A DNA stretch of 64,000 nucleotides, taken from NCBI RefSeq assembly GCF_001487145.1, contig NZ_LN913016.1, positions 620,001 through 684,000 on the forward strand, in the 5' to 3' direction. The translations under genes and the position numbers were made by a program. The DNA is from Anaerococcus rubeinfantis (GTDB lineage: Bacteria; Bacillota; Clostridia; Tissierellales; Peptoniphilaceae). The notes beneath the pieces were generated by a model. That model ran no database searches. It was given only the letters and a program-made list of their open reading frames with translations, and was not told where the DNA came from. This document shows positions 8,716-16,434 of the stretch, one piece after another; position 1 is the stretch's first letter; each line of letters begins with the position of its first letter.

Positions 8716-8808
8716 AAGGGAATGAAGTTCTCCCTTAGATTTTTCTAAAACCGCGTTTATGCTGATGACTTCTGTAACTATTAGGGGACAGATTTCATCA
8801 GTTTTTTT
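8716..8808 (+). ncRNA. Fluoride (crcB-motif) riboswitch with terminator expression platform
   Basis: The aptamer (about 8716-8775) shows the crcB consensus: GGGAATGAAGTTCTCCC, then AAACCGC, then GCTGATGACTTCTG. The loop GAAGT can pair with ACTTC to make the pseudoknot typical of fluoride aptamers. Downstream, TCATCAG (8795-8801) is complementary to CTGATGA (8762-8768) inside the aptamer and is followed by seven T. The aptamer and a terminator hairpin are therefore mutually exclusive, so fluoride should switch transcription on. The regulated gene is a cation/proton antiporter. Confidence 0.9.
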
Positions 8809-8826
8809 GTCCCAAAAGGAGGGTTT

Positions 8827-10017
8827 ATGTTAATATCACTTGGTCTAATTATTATTTTTGGACTTATCTTTGGCTTTTTATGTCAAAAATTAAAAATACC
8901 AGCTTTGATTGGTATGCTTTTTACAGGAATTATTTTGGGACCTCACGTCTTAAATTTAATTGATCCTAAAACTCTGTCGATTTCTGCTGAGCTTAGGCAA
9001 ATTGCTTTGATTATTATTTTAATTAAGGCGGGACTTTCTTTGGATATTTCTGACTTGAAAAAGGCAGGAAAATCTGCAATATTGTTGTCATTTTTGCCAG
9101 CAAGTTTTGAAATATTAGCTTATTTTATTTTTGCAAGAATTTTTTTCAAAATTAGACCAATCGATGCACTTTTGATGGGATCAGTTCTTGCAGCAGTTTC
9201 GCCTGCAGTTGTAGTCCCTAGGATGGTAAAATTAATTGAAGAAAAAAGAGGAGTAAATAAATCAATACCCCAAATGATTCTTGCAGGTTCATCTTGTGAT
9301 GATATATTTGTTCTTGTTTTATTTTCATCATTTTTGTCAATGGCAAAGGGGGAAGATGTAAGTTTAATAAATCTTTTTAATGTGCCGATTTCTATAATTT
9401 TGGGAATTTTGTTTGGATCTATTATTGGATATATTTTATACCTTGTTTTTGAGTATTTTTATAAAAAAGACGATATGATTAGAAACTCTACAAAAGTTAT
9501 AATAATTCTTGCACTTTCTTTTTTGCTTGTTGCAATGGAAAATTTAATTAAGGAAAAAATTGCTTTTTCAGGACTTTTGGCTGTAATTGCTATGAGTTGT
9601 GTCTTTAAAATTAAGGCAAATGATGAAGTTTCTTCAAGACTTTCTGAAAAATTTGGGAAATTATGGATTTTTGCTGAAATTCTGTTATTTGTTTTGGTTG
9701 GAGCTGAAGTAAATATTTCCTATATATCAAAATTAGGATTTTTATCGGTAATAATGGTGTTTTTGGCTTTAATTATTAGATCTTGTGGAACTTTAATTTC
9801 AATTTCAGGGTCAAAGTTAAATAAAAAAGAAAAATTATTTACAGTTTTTTCTTACATGCCAAAGGCAACTGTCCAAGCAGCCATTGGAGCAGTTCCCCTT
9901 GCAAATGGACTTTCTAGTGGAGATATAATTTTATCAATGGCAGTTTTGGGGATATTGTTGACTGCCCCAATCGGAGCGATTTTTATTGATAATTTCTATA
10001 AAAAATTATTAGATTGA
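8827..10017 (+). CDS. Fluoride-responsive monovalent cation:proton antiporter (CPA superfamily)
   Basis: 396 residues, about 11-13 transmembrane helices. It has the CPA Na+/H+ exchanger fold: IPALIGMLFTGIILGPH in the first repeat, KAGLSL, SVLAAVSPAVVVPRMV, and a SSCDDIFVLVLFSS stretch with paired Asp residues in the position of the ion-binding ND/DD motif. It is a cytoplasmic-membrane exchanger. A fluoride riboswitch in its leader implies a role in fluoride tolerance, either by ion/pH balance during HF stress or possibly by exporting fluoride directly. The start follows AAGGAGGG. Confidence 0.85.
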   Translation: MLISLGLIIIFGLIFGFLCQKLKIPALIGMLFTGIILGPHVLNLIDPKTLSISAELRQIALIIILIKAGLSLDISDLKKAGKSAILLSFLPASFEILAYFIFARIFFKIRPIDALLMGSVLAAVSPAVVVPRMVKLIEEKRGVNKSIPQMILAGSSCDDIFVLVLFSSFLSMAKGEDVSLINLFNVPISIILGILFGSIIGYILYLVFEYFYKKDDMIRNSTKVIIILALSFLLVAMENLIKEKIAFSGLLAVIAMSCVFKIKANDEVSSRLSEKFGKLWIFAEILLFVLVGAEVNISYISKLGFLSVIMVFLALIIRSCGTLISISGSKLNKKEKLFTVFSYMPKATVQAAIGAVPLANGLSSGDIILSMAVLGILLTAPIGAIFIDNFYKKLLD

Positions 10018-10069
10018 TGAGGATAAATTTGATAAAATATCATTATATTATGGTTAATAGAGGAAAAAA

Positions 10070-10966
10070 ATGAGTAAAATAGAATTTAAAAAAATAAAAT
10101 TAGAAAATGGTGAAACCATGGCTTATAGACATGTGGGGTATGGAAAAAATAAACTTGTTTTAATTCACGGATTTCAATCATCTTCCCAATTTTTTGAAGA
10201 TTTATTGGAAAGTCTTGGTGAAAATATTGAAGTTTTTGCACCAGATTTAATTGGTTATGGGGAAAGTTCTTATGAAAATAAACACAAGGAAATGAAAGAC
10301 TGGGCGAAAGATTTGAAATATTTTATTGATGCTTTAAATATTGAAGATTTTTCTCTTGTTGGATGGTCTTTGGGTGGTCAGGTTGCTATGGATTTTGCAG
10401 GACTTTTTTCTGAAAAAATAAGACAATTAATTTTGATTTCATCTGTTGGGGTCAAAGGCTTTGTAATGCCGAAAGATAAGGAAGTAAATGATGAGAATAA
10501 AAAATTAAAACTTCCAAATTTTTTGAAAAATTTTAATATCAAACACGATCATTCTTTTACAGTTCCTATTTTAAATGGGATAAAGGATCATGATATTGAT
10601 TTTTTCGAAGATTTATTTAGGCAAACTATTTATAATGTTAATGATCCAAACCCTGATGACTTAAGAAAAATGGCTGAAGATTTCTTGAAACAAAGGTGCT
10701 TTTTGGAGTCTCTTCTTGCTATGGTGACCTATAATAATACCAGTGAAAATGGAAGTGGCTTAATTGAAAAAATAAATAAAAAGGTCACTTGGATTCATGG
10801 TGACAAGGATATGGTTGTACCAATTGATGATGCCTATAAAAGCATAGAATATTTTCCAAACAAGGTAAATTTTATAAAATTTGAAAATTCAGGTCATGCT
10901 GTTTTTGTTGATGAAAAAGAAAAATTTATAGAAATTTTTGAAGATTTGATAAAAAATGAAAATTAA
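10070..10966 (+). CDS. Alpha/beta hydrolase
   Basis: 298 residues with the canonical alpha/beta hydrolase layout: oxyanion motif LIHGF near residue 30, the nucleophile elbow GWSLGG near residue 105, a cap region in the middle, a conserved HGDKDMVVP Asp, and the catalytic His in NSGHAVFVDE near the C-terminus. It is probably a cytoplasmic esterase, lipase or C-C hydrolase; the substrate cannot be told. It overlaps the following DUF1294 gene by 11 bp, so they form a two-gene operon. Confidence 0.85.
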   Translation: MSKIEFKKIKLENGETMAYRHVGYGKNKLVLIHGFQSSSQFFEDLLESLGENIEVFAPDLIGYGESSYENKHKEMKDWAKDLKYFIDALNIEDFSLVGWSLGGQVAMDFAGLFSEKIRQLILISSVGVKGFVMPKDKEVNDENKKLKLPNFLKNFNIKHDHSFTVPILNGIKDHDIDFFEDLFRQTIYNVNDPNPDDLRKMAEDFLKQRCFLESLLAMVTYNNTSENGSGLIEKINKKVTWIHGDKDMVVPIDDAYKSIEYFPNKVNFIKFENSGHAVFVDEKEKFIEIFEDLIKNEN

Positions 10967-11237
10967 ATTTTTAATACTATATTTTGTATGTGTTTCTATA
11001 ATTTCAGTTTTTCTTGTAATTTATGATAAAATTGCTTCAAAAAAATTTAAAAGAAAAAGAATAAGAGAAAATATTCTTTTATTATTTGCCTTTATTGGGG
11101 GAGCATTTTTTATGTATATTTTTATGAAATTAATTCATCATAAGACTCGTCACAAAAAATTCATGATATCCCTTCCAATTTTTATAGTATTACATATTTT
11201 TCTTGGATTTTATTTTTTTAATAAAATTAGTTTTTAA
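10956..11237 (+). CDS. DUF1294 family small membrane protein
   Basis: 93 residues, three transmembrane helices. The DUF1294 pattern is clear: YDKIASKKFKRKRIRENILLL, FIGGAFFMYIFMKLIHHKTRHKKFMISLPI. The HKT-K-F block after the second helix is the family signature. Function is unknown in all bacteria I know of. It is coupled to the preceding hydrolase and followed by a GC-rich terminator. Confidence 0.8.
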   Translation: MKIKFLILYFVCVSIISVFLVIYDKIASKKFKRKRIRENILLLFAFIGGAFFMYIFMKLIHHKTRHKKFMISLPIFIVLHIFLGFYFFNKISF

Positions 11238-11240
11238 TTT

Positions 11241-11268
11241 GCGGCATTAAGATGCCGCTTTTAAATTT
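11241..11268 (+). terminator. Rho-independent terminator
   Basis: GCGGCAT/ATGCCGC stem with a 4-nt loop, then a T-rich tail. Confidence 0.8.
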
Positions 11269-11275
11269 TAAAAAT

Positions 11276-11281
11276 GGGTAA
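11276..11281 (+). promoter_or_regulatory. GGGTAA -10-like element (SigB-type, putative)
   Basis: GGGTAA 28 nt before the Nudix start, just after a terminator and preceded by AT-rich DNA. It belongs to the recurrent GGGTA set described in the findings. Confidence 0.35.
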
Positions 11282-11309
11282 GTATATTTAAGAAATGAAG
11301 GAGAGAATA

Positions 11310-11837
11310 ATGAAAGAATATGTAGATTTGTATGATAATTTTAGGAAAAAAACTGGAGATATAATAGAAAGAAGAGATATAGTACCAAGAGGTCTTTATA
11401 GGCTTATTATTCACGTTTTAATTTTTGATAAAAAAGGAAGGCTTTTGATTCAAAAAAGAACAAAATCTAAAAGATCTTGGCCAAATTTGTGGGATTTAAC
11501 AGTTTCTGGAGCAGTTGCAAGTGGAGAAAGTTCTCAACTTGCAGCTTCAAGAGAATTGTCAGAGGAGCTTGGTATTAAATATGATTTTTCAAATGCTTAT
11601 CCCAATATTTCGATTAATACGGGTTTTAGGATAGATGATGTTTATATAATAAAAAATAAAAATATTGATTTAAAAAAATTGAAATTACAAGAAGAGGAAG
11701 TAGCTGATGCAAAATTTGTAAGTAGGAAAGAATTGTTGAAAATAATTGATGAGAATGAATTTGTACCTTACCAAAAAGATTACATTAATTTATTATTTTA
11801 TTTGAGAGATAATTCAAATTTATTTACAAATAATTAA
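11310..11837 (+). CDS. Nudix hydrolase (IPP isomerase/YfcD-like)
   Basis: 175 residues from the ATG after AAGGAGAG. The Nudix box is complete: GAVASGE, then REL, then SEELGI (Gx5Ex7REUxEExGU, about residues 68-90). The N-terminal region (RGLYRLIIHVLIFDKKGRLLIQKR...WPNLWDLT) resembles YfcD and isopentenyl-diphosphate isomerase-like Nudix proteins, but the isomerase-specific residues cannot be confirmed by eye. It hydrolyses a nucleoside-diphosphate-linked substrate that is unknown here. Confidence 0.85.
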   Translation: MKEYVDLYDNFRKKTGDIIERRDIVPRGLYRLIIHVLIFDKKGRLLIQKRTKSKRSWPNLWDLTVSGAVASGESSQLAASRELSEELGIKYDFSNAYPNISINTGFRIDDVYIIKNKNIDLKKLKLQEEEVADAKFVSRKELLKIIDENEFVPYQKDYINLLFYLRDNSNLFTNN

Positions 11838-11921
11838 GAATAATTATCATTTTCCTTCTTAAAAGAGTATAATAAAAAAGAATTCATAGCAAAAAACTAA
11901 GAATTAAATATAGGAGGAATA

Positions 11922-12860
11922 ATGAAAGATAGTAAAATAATTTTAGTAGGTGATGGAGCTGTAGGAAGTTCTTTTGCTTATGCCTCTACAATTCTCGGTG
12001 TAGGAAGAGAATTGGGAATAATTGATATAAATGAAAAAAAAGCTGAGGGAGATGCAATGGATCTTTCCGATGTGCTTTCTTTTACAAACCCAAAGCAAAT
12101 TTACAAGGCTAGTTATAATGATTGCAAAGATGCTGAAGTTGTTGTAATTACAGCTGGAATTCCACAAAAATCTGGGGAATCAAGGCTTGATTTAATAGAA
12201 AAAAATCTCAAAATTTTTAAAGATATGATTGGGAAAATTGTTGCAAGTGGTTTTGATGGAATATTTTTAGTAGCATCAAATCCTGTTGATATTTTAACAT
12301 ATGCAACTTGGAAATATTCAAAATTTCCAGCAAACAAGGTTATAGGAACCGGCACAACTCTTGATTCATCAAGATTTAAAAAAGAAATTGCAAATTTAAT
12401 AGGAATTGATCCAAGAAGTGTTGAAGCTTTTATTATGGGTGAGCATGGAGATAGCGAATTTGCAGTTTGGTCACACACAAATGTTGGTGGAATGCCTTTG
12501 TACGAATGGGTAAAAACTCACAGTGATACTGATGAAAAAGAATTATTGGATACTTTTGATAAGGTGAAAAATGCAGCTTATGAAATAATTGACAAAAAAG
12601 GTGCAACATTTTATGGAATCGGAATGGCTCTTACAAGGATAGTTGAAGCCATAATAAATGATCAAAATTCTGTATTTTCAACTTCATCATACCTTGATGG
12701 GGAATATGGTTTAAATGATATTTATATTGGAGTTCCTTCAGTTATTGGAAAAGATGGAGTGAAATGGGTTTTGGAAGTTCCACTTACAGATACTGAAGAT
12801 GAAAGAATGAAAGAAAGTGCTAAAACCTTAAAGGAAATAATTAAAAAATCCAACATATAA
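11922..12860 (+). CDS. ldh: L-lactate dehydrogenase
   Basis: 312 residues. It has the NAD-binding GDGAVGSSFA loop, DLSDVL, a GESRLDLIEKN active-site loop (catalytic Arg of SRLDL), ASNPVDILTY, and the catalytic His in MGEHGDSEF. It reduces pyruvate to L-lactate with NADH, the fermentative electron sink. The alternative, malate dehydrogenase, is less likely because the loop and EHGDSE context are LDH-like. It is transcribed alone after AGGAGGAAT. A Fur-like AT-rich palindrome lies upstream but is not convincing. Confidence 0.92.
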   Translation: MKDSKIILVGDGAVGSSFAYASTILGVGRELGIIDINEKKAEGDAMDLSDVLSFTNPKQIYKASYNDCKDAEVVVITAGIPQKSGESRLDLIEKNLKIFKDMIGKIVASGFDGIFLVASNPVDILTYATWKYSKFPANKVIGTGTTLDSSRFKKEIANLIGIDPRSVEAFIMGEHGDSEFAVWSHTNVGGMPLYEWVKTHSDTDEKELLDTFDKVKNAAYEIIDKKGATFYGIGMALTRIVEAIINDQNSVFSTSSYLDGEYGLNDIYIGVPSVIGKDGVKWVLEVPLTDTEDERMKESAKTLKEIIKKSNI

Positions 12861-12885
12861 AATAATTTAAAATCTAAAAAATGGG

Positions 12886-12910
12886 TAGATATTTTAGGTG
12901 AAAATATCTA
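12886..12910 (+). promoter_or_regulatory. Perfect 10-bp inverted repeat between ldh and the DUF4298 gene
   Basis: TAGATATTTT (12886-12895), 5-nt loop, AAAATATCTA (12901-12910). No T-run follows. It overlaps a GGGTAG element (12883-12888) and ends 2 nt before the AAAGGA ribosome site, so it could be an operator or a leader hairpin that modulates translation. Confidence 0.5.
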
Positions 12911-12926
12911 ATAAAGGATGGAAAAA

Positions 12927-13232
12927 ATGACAGATATTAAAAAAATCAAAGAAATGGAAGAAATTTTAAACAAAAATTCCAAAGCTGTAGAAGAATTTAG
13001 ACAAGCTCTTGAAAAATTTAAGGAAAGTCAAAAAGATTACAAGAAACTTTCTGATTATTATTCTTCAAAAGAGTATATGGATGATCTTGAGAAATCAAAC
13101 CAAGGAGAAATTGATCCTGAAATAAGTCAAGGAATATTTTCAGAAGATTTGGTTTATGATCTTCTTGGTGACAATTATTATTTGGCAGTAGATATGCTTG
13201 AACTTGCAACAGATATAATTAAGAATAATTAA
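12927..13232 (+). CDS. DUF4298 domain protein
   Basis: 101 residues, highly charged and mostly helical. I chose the ATG at 12927 because AAAGGA lies 8 nt upstream; the ATG 9 nt earlier overlaps that site. The DUF4298 signature is visible: YKKLSDYYSSKEYMDDLE, then GIFSEDLVYDLLGDN. The function is unknown; the family is common in Firmicutes. It may read through from ldh or use the GGGTAG element upstream. A strong bidirectional terminator follows. Confidence 0.75.
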   Translation: MTDIKKIKEMEEILNKNSKAVEEFRQALEKFKESQKDYKKLSDYYSSKEYMDDLEKSNQGEIDPEISQGIFSEDLVYDLLGDNYYLAVDMLELATDIIKNN

Positions 13233-13244
13233 CTTTTAAATTTA

Positions 13245-13284
13245 AAATCCCTCAGCAAATTTTTTTGCCGAGGGATATTTTTTA
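13245..13284. terminator. Bidirectional terminator
   Basis: Stem ATCCCTCaGC / GCcGAGGGAT with T-runs on both sides, between the convergent DUF4298 and ECF S-component genes. Confidence 0.8.
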
Positions 13285-14025
13285 TTTTCTTCTTGCAGAT
13301 ACAGCTTTTACTATAGCAGAAACCAAAACTATTGACATAATTGCTTCTGGGAGTCCATTTGTTATAATTGCTCCGAAAATTGTGCTTCTTGCAGCTTCAA
13401 CTGAAATTCCCAAGGCTGTTACATATTTTTCTGCATAAAACAAATAAATAAAGCCCATTACAAAAAGTGTATTAGTCATAGTTCCAACAAAAGATGCAAT
13501 AGCAACTGAAAGATTTGAATTCTTATTTTTAAAAGTCAAATAAAGCATACAAATTGCAATAATTGTAATAAGTATTGAAATAACTATTTGATAAATTTTT
13601 GCTTGATGTCCTATGTTATAAAAAACCAAATATAGCAAAAATCCTGTTAAAATTGTCCATAAAATTAAGGAAACTTTTCTTATTTTTTCATTATTTTTGT
13701 CTTTTAATGCCAAAAATGTTAGTCCTGCAAAAATTCCTATTAAAATTCTTGGTAAGACTGAAATTATTGGATTATAAAATACAAATGAAATTGGACCAGG
13801 TCTAAGCATTGCATTTGCTATTGAAGATAGACCAAAGATAAAGCCAACAAGACCTCCAACAATTGGTCCTTCCAAAATTGCTGCAATAATTACTGGAATG
13901 TGCATAGTTGTTATGCTTATTAGGCCTAGGGGAATATATCCCATTGGAGTCAATCCTAAAACTATAGTGATTGCACCGAGCATAGCCACAGTTACCATCT
14001 TACGTGTTTTTTCTTTATTATTCAT
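13282..14025 (-). CDS. ECF transporter S component (vitamin or cofactor uptake)
   Basis: 247 residues, about six to eight helices. The N-terminus (KTRKMVTVAMLGAITIVLGLTPMGYIP) and the MHIPVIIAAILEGPIVGGLVGFIFGL stretch match the substrate-binding S subunits of energy-coupling-factor transporters (group II), which share an EcfA-EcfT module encoded elsewhere. The P-x-G-x-I-x-F segment is PanT/ribose-like, but the substrate cannot be assigned. It is longer than typical S subunits (about 180-200) because of a central insert with extra helices. Start after AGGAGGTAAT; promoter upstream. Confidence 0.8.
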   Translation of the reverse strand: MNNKEKTRKMVTVAMLGAITIVLGLTPMGYIPLGLISITTMHIPVIIAAILEGPIVGGLVGFIFGLSSIANAMLRPGPISFVFYNPIISVLPRILIGIFAGLTFLALKDKNNEKIRKVSLILWTILTGFLLYLVFYNIGHQAKIYQIVISILITIIAICMLYLTFKNKNSNLSVAIASFVGTMTNTLFVMGFIYLFYAEKYVTALGISVEAARSTIFGAIITNGLPEAIMSIVLVSAIVKAVSARRK

Positions 14026-14034
14026 ATTACCTCC

Positions 14035-14101
14035 TGATACGATTCATGTAGATATCGTTCATTACCATTAATATTATATAGGAAAAAAATGAAAATGTCT
14101 A
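14035..14101 (-). promoter_or_regulatory. SigA promoter and leader inverted repeat of the ECF S component
   Basis: On the minus strand: TAGACA (14101-14096), 17-bp spacer, TATAAT (14078-14073). Between the start site and the ribosome site lies ACGAT-N10-ATCGT, which may be an operator or small hairpin. Confidence 0.6.
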
Positions 14102-14142
14102 AAAATTAACTAAGAAATTATAAATTCTAAAATTGTAAATAA

Positions 14143-14186
14143 AAAAAGTCTCCCCAAAATGATTAAATCATTTTGGGGAGACTTTA
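14143..14186 (-). terminator. Terminator of the tRNA-Lys transcript
   Basis: Perfect 15-bp stem (GTCTCCCCAAAATGA and complement) around a 5-nt loop, followed on the minus strand by seven T. Confidence 0.9.
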
Positions 14187-14190
14187 AAAT

Positions 14191-14266
14191 TGGTGCGCCA
14201 TCAGGGATTCGAACCCTGGACACCCTGATTAAGAGTCAGGTGCTCTACCAACTGAGCTAATGGCAC
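14191..14266 (-). tRNA. tRNA-Lys (anticodon CTT)
   Basis: 76 nt including encoded CCA. Acceptor GTGCCAT pairs with ATGGCGC; D-arm AGCTCAGTTGGTAGAGC; anticodon arm CCTGA-CTCTTAA-TCAGG gives CTT; T-arm CAGGGTTCGAATCCCTG. A strong terminator follows directly. Confidence 0.95.
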
Positions 14267-14325
14267 TAACTTGCTGACTTATTAATAATACCATTTTAAA
14301 AATATTTTGTCAACAAGATTAAAAA

Positions 14326-15222
14326 TTATTTATACATTAACCAAAGTTTTACAAATTGATCTTGTATATCTTTATATGGCCATTCGATTTTTGAATTTTT
14401 TATAGAATTTGGATCATTAATTAATAATTTATCATCCTTCATAGAATCAATTACCATAATATGACCACCAGTCGTAAAATATCCCTGTTTTACAGAAACA
14501 ACTATTGGACCCTTTTTTAAAGCATTTTTTAAATCTTTTTCAGTATTTTCAATATCTTCAATTTTGACTTTATATTTATCAGCTTCAAATTCAAAAAAAG
14601 ACCAATATACGCCATCTTCAGTCATATGATTTTTTGCATCTTGGGCTATTAATTTTGGATTTATTTTTTCATCATCAAAAAGTCTAGATAAAACCATGGC
14701 CATTGAAGTAGGACCACAACCTGCAATTCCTATATTATCGTCACCTATTAAATTATCATAAGCCCACCTATTATCCCACTGGAGATAGTAGGGGGTTTTT
14801 CTATGTAGATTAAGACTTTGCCCATCAAAAAAATTAAAATCTTTTTTATTATTGTGACAATTATAAACATAATCACAAGCATCGTCGTCATTTCCAACTA
14901 AAACTTTTTCTCCATAATTTAATTTATCAAAATTATCATAAATCCATTTTAATTTATTATTTCCAGAAGATTTTTCTTTTATATATGACTTTAATTCTTT
15001 TTCCTTGTTAGTTTTTATCCTTGCTTGGAAATATTCATCATTATCTATAATAGAAAGCATATTTGCCTTGGCATCTTTATCATAATTAACATATTTTTTT
15101 GTAATGTATTCAACATCTCTTAATGTATTTGAAAAATTTTCGTTTTTTATTCCACTGTTTTCTTTTTTTGAGCAAGATGTTAGTGGAAAAATTATTAATA
15201 AGATTAGTATAATTTTTTTCAT
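14326..15222 (-). CDS. C39-like (papain-fold) cysteine peptidase lipoprotein
   Basis: 298 residues from the ATG after AAGGTG. Signal peptide with lipobox LTSC (Cys near residue 17), so it is anchored outside the membrane. The C-terminal Peptidase_C39_2 domain begins at YYLQWDNRWAYD (about 150) and has the nucleophile in GCGPTSMAMVLS, the His in GGHIMVID and an Asp in NDPNS. Such proteins are extracytoplasmic cysteine peptidases or amidase-like enzymes of the cell wall. The middle region (about 30-140) is not recognised. It is monocistronic and divergent from queT. Confidence 0.85.
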   Translation of the reverse strand: MKKIILILLIIFPLTSCSKKENSGIKNENFSNTLRDVEYITKKYVNYDKDAKANMLSIIDNDEYFQARIKTNKEKELKSYIKEKSSGNNKLKWIYDNFDKLNYGEKVLVGNDDDACDYVYNCHNNKKDFNFFDGQSLNLHRKTPYYLQWDNRWAYDNLIGDDNIGIAGCGPTSMAMVLSRLFDDEKINPKLIAQDAKNHMTEDGVYWSFFEFEADKYKVKIEDIENTEKDLKNALKKGPIVVSVKQGYFTTGGHIMVIDSMKDDKLLINDPNSIKNSKIEWPYKDIQDQFVKLWLMYK

Positions 15223-15313
15223 ATTTTCACCTTTTCTTATCAATAATTATATCAGAAAATAATAAAAAATTATAAGTATTTAGAATATTGAAACTTTATT
15301 TTTTAAAAAATTT

Positions 15314-15322
15314 TGTTATAAT
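15314..15322 (+). promoter_or_regulatory. Extended -10 promoter of queT
   Basis: TGTTATAAT, a consensus extended -10 element without a well-placed -35, 8 bp before the riboswitch. Confidence 0.6.
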
Positions 15323-15329
15323 GATTAAA

Positions 15330-15370
15330 GGATGTTTACTTGGGACCCATCCAAAAAAATATCAAGGAGG
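15330..15370 (+). ncRNA. preQ1 riboswitch (class I-like), translational
   Basis: A compact H-type pseudoknot can form: P1 GGATG (15330-15334) with CATCC (15348-15352); P2 CTTG (15339-15342) with CAAG (15363-15366); the linker between is A-rich (aaaaaaa), as in preQ1-I aptamers. The CAAG strand overlaps the queT Shine-Dalgarno AAGGAGG (15364-15370), so ligand-stabilised folding would block translation. The downstream gene is the queuosine-precursor transporter queT, which strongly supports the call. The exact preQ1 class is uncertain. Confidence 0.7.
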
Positions 15371-15375
15371 TATAT

Positions 15376-15876
15376 ATGTCTAATCAAAGATATAATTTTA
15401 AGGATACAAATTTTTTAGTTAAGTCAGCTGCAATCGCAGCCCTTTATGCTGTAATTACTTTAATGTTCCCATCACTAGCATATGGGCCAATTCAATTGAG
15501 GTTTAGTGAAATATTAGTTTTATTGGTATTTTATAACAGAAGATTTATACCAGGACTTTTGTTGGGATGTTTTTTGGCTAATTTTGCTTCAGATATAGCA
15601 GTATTTGATGTGATTTTTGGAACTTTTGCTTCATTTTTGGCATTTTCCCTAATTATTAGACAAAAAAATTTATTTATAGCATCATTATTCCCAGTTTTAT
15701 TTATGTTTATACCAGCTATAGGAACTTATTTTTTATTAGATTCATCAACTGCATTTATTATAATGCTTTTACAATTTATGATGAGTGAATTTATTGTTGT
15801 ATCTATAATTGGTGTTTTAATTTTTAAAATTCTAGAAAAAAATACTGGTTTAATGAACATGATTAAAAGTTTTTAA
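15376..15876 (+). CDS. queT: Queuosine precursor ECF transporter S component QueT
   Basis: 166 residues from the ATG after AAGGAGG; an upstream in-frame TTG lies inside the riboswitch and is not used. QueT family pattern: SAAIAALYAVITLMFPSLAYGPIQLRFSEILVLLVFY, then FLANFASDIAVFDVIFGTFASFLA, with about six helices. It is the substrate-binding subunit for uptake of a 7-deazaguanine (preQ0/preQ1) or queuine. The organism probably salvages queuosine precursors. Regulation by the preQ1 riboswitch in its leader fits. Confidence 0.93.
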   Translation: MSNQRYNFKDTNFLVKSAAIAALYAVITLMFPSLAYGPIQLRFSEILVLLVFYNRRFIPGLLLGCFLANFASDIAVFDVIFGTFASFLAFSLIIRQKNLFIASLFPVLFMFIPAIGTYFLLDSSTAFIIMLLQFMMSEFIVVSIIGVLIFKILEKNTGLMNMIKSF

Positions 15877-15888
15877 AAAATAAAAAAA

Positions 15889-15913
15889 AAAGAGTGCATT
15901 TCGCACTCTTTAA
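15889..15913. terminator. Bidirectional terminator
   Basis: AAAGAGTGC/GCACTCTTT stem with a 5-nt loop, between convergent queT and asp23. Confidence 0.85.
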
Positions 15914-15933
15914 ATTTATATTTTTTAACTTTA

Positions 15934-16356
15934 CTATTTGTCTTCTTCTTTATCTTTTGAATTTTTTTCTTCAAATTCTTCTTTTGTTAAAACGTCAACT
16001 ATTTCTGCTTTTACAGCTTGTACGTTTATTCCTGTAAGTGTGAAAACTTCTTTTTTGATATTTCTATCTAATGAAGCGAAAACTTCTTGAGCTTTTTTAC
16101 CATATTCAAGAATTATTTTTGTATTAACTACTGCATTTTTAGCGTCATCAACATCAATTGAGATTCCTGAAGTGTTTTCTCCATCTGTAAAGTTATCAGC
16201 TATTGATGAAAATACATTTTTCTTTAATTCCAAAACACCATCAGTTTTTACTAAAACTTTTTTTGCGATTTTTGCAATTACATTATCATTAATTGTATAT
16301 TCACTTACTTCATTAGCGTATTCAGCTTGAATGTCTTTGTTTTCAATTTTATCCAT
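15934..16356 (-). CDS. Asp23/Gls24 family envelope stress response protein
   Basis: 140 residues. The Asp23 domain spans about residues 18-125 (YTINDNVIAKIAKKVLVKTDGVLEL..., SIDVDDAKNAVVNTKIILEYGKKAQEVF...). A charged Lys/Glu/Asp tail follows. The family forms membrane-associated scaffolds linked to cell-envelope stress and is a classic SigB-controlled protein in staphylococci. Its promoter here has a SigB-like GTTTGT-N13-GGGTAA arrangement. Ribosome site AAAGGAG. Confidence 0.92.
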   Translation of the reverse strand: MDKIENKDIQAEYANEVSEYTINDNVIAKIAKKVLVKTDGVLELKKNVFSSIADNFTDGENTSGISIDVDDAKNAVVNTKIILEYGKKAQEVFASLDRNIKKEVFTLTGINVQAVKAEIVDVLTKEEFEEKNSKDKEEDK

Positions 16357-16406
16357 AATTTTCTCCTTTAAATTTTTTAGTATTAACTACTTCCTACTTT
16401 ACATAG

Positions 16407-16431
16407 TTACCCCAAAAATTGTTAAACAAAC
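16407..16431 (-). promoter_or_regulatory. SigB-like promoter of asp23 (putative)
   Basis: On the minus strand: GTTTGT (16431-16426), 13-bp spacer, GGGTAA (16412-16407), close to the SigB consensus GTTTAA-N12-15-GGGTAT. No good SigA promoter is seen in the same 80 bp. Confidence 0.6.
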
Positions 16432-16434
16432 ATC

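Noticed and set aside
10956-11237. Considered spurious because it overlaps the upstream hydrolase gene
   Set aside because: The DUF1294 signature and three membrane helices make it a real gene, so the doubt itself was rejected.
11838-11860. AT-rich palindrome before ldh resembling a Fur or PerR box
   Set aside because: Only a partial match in AT-rich DNA and lactate dehydrogenase is not a typical target.
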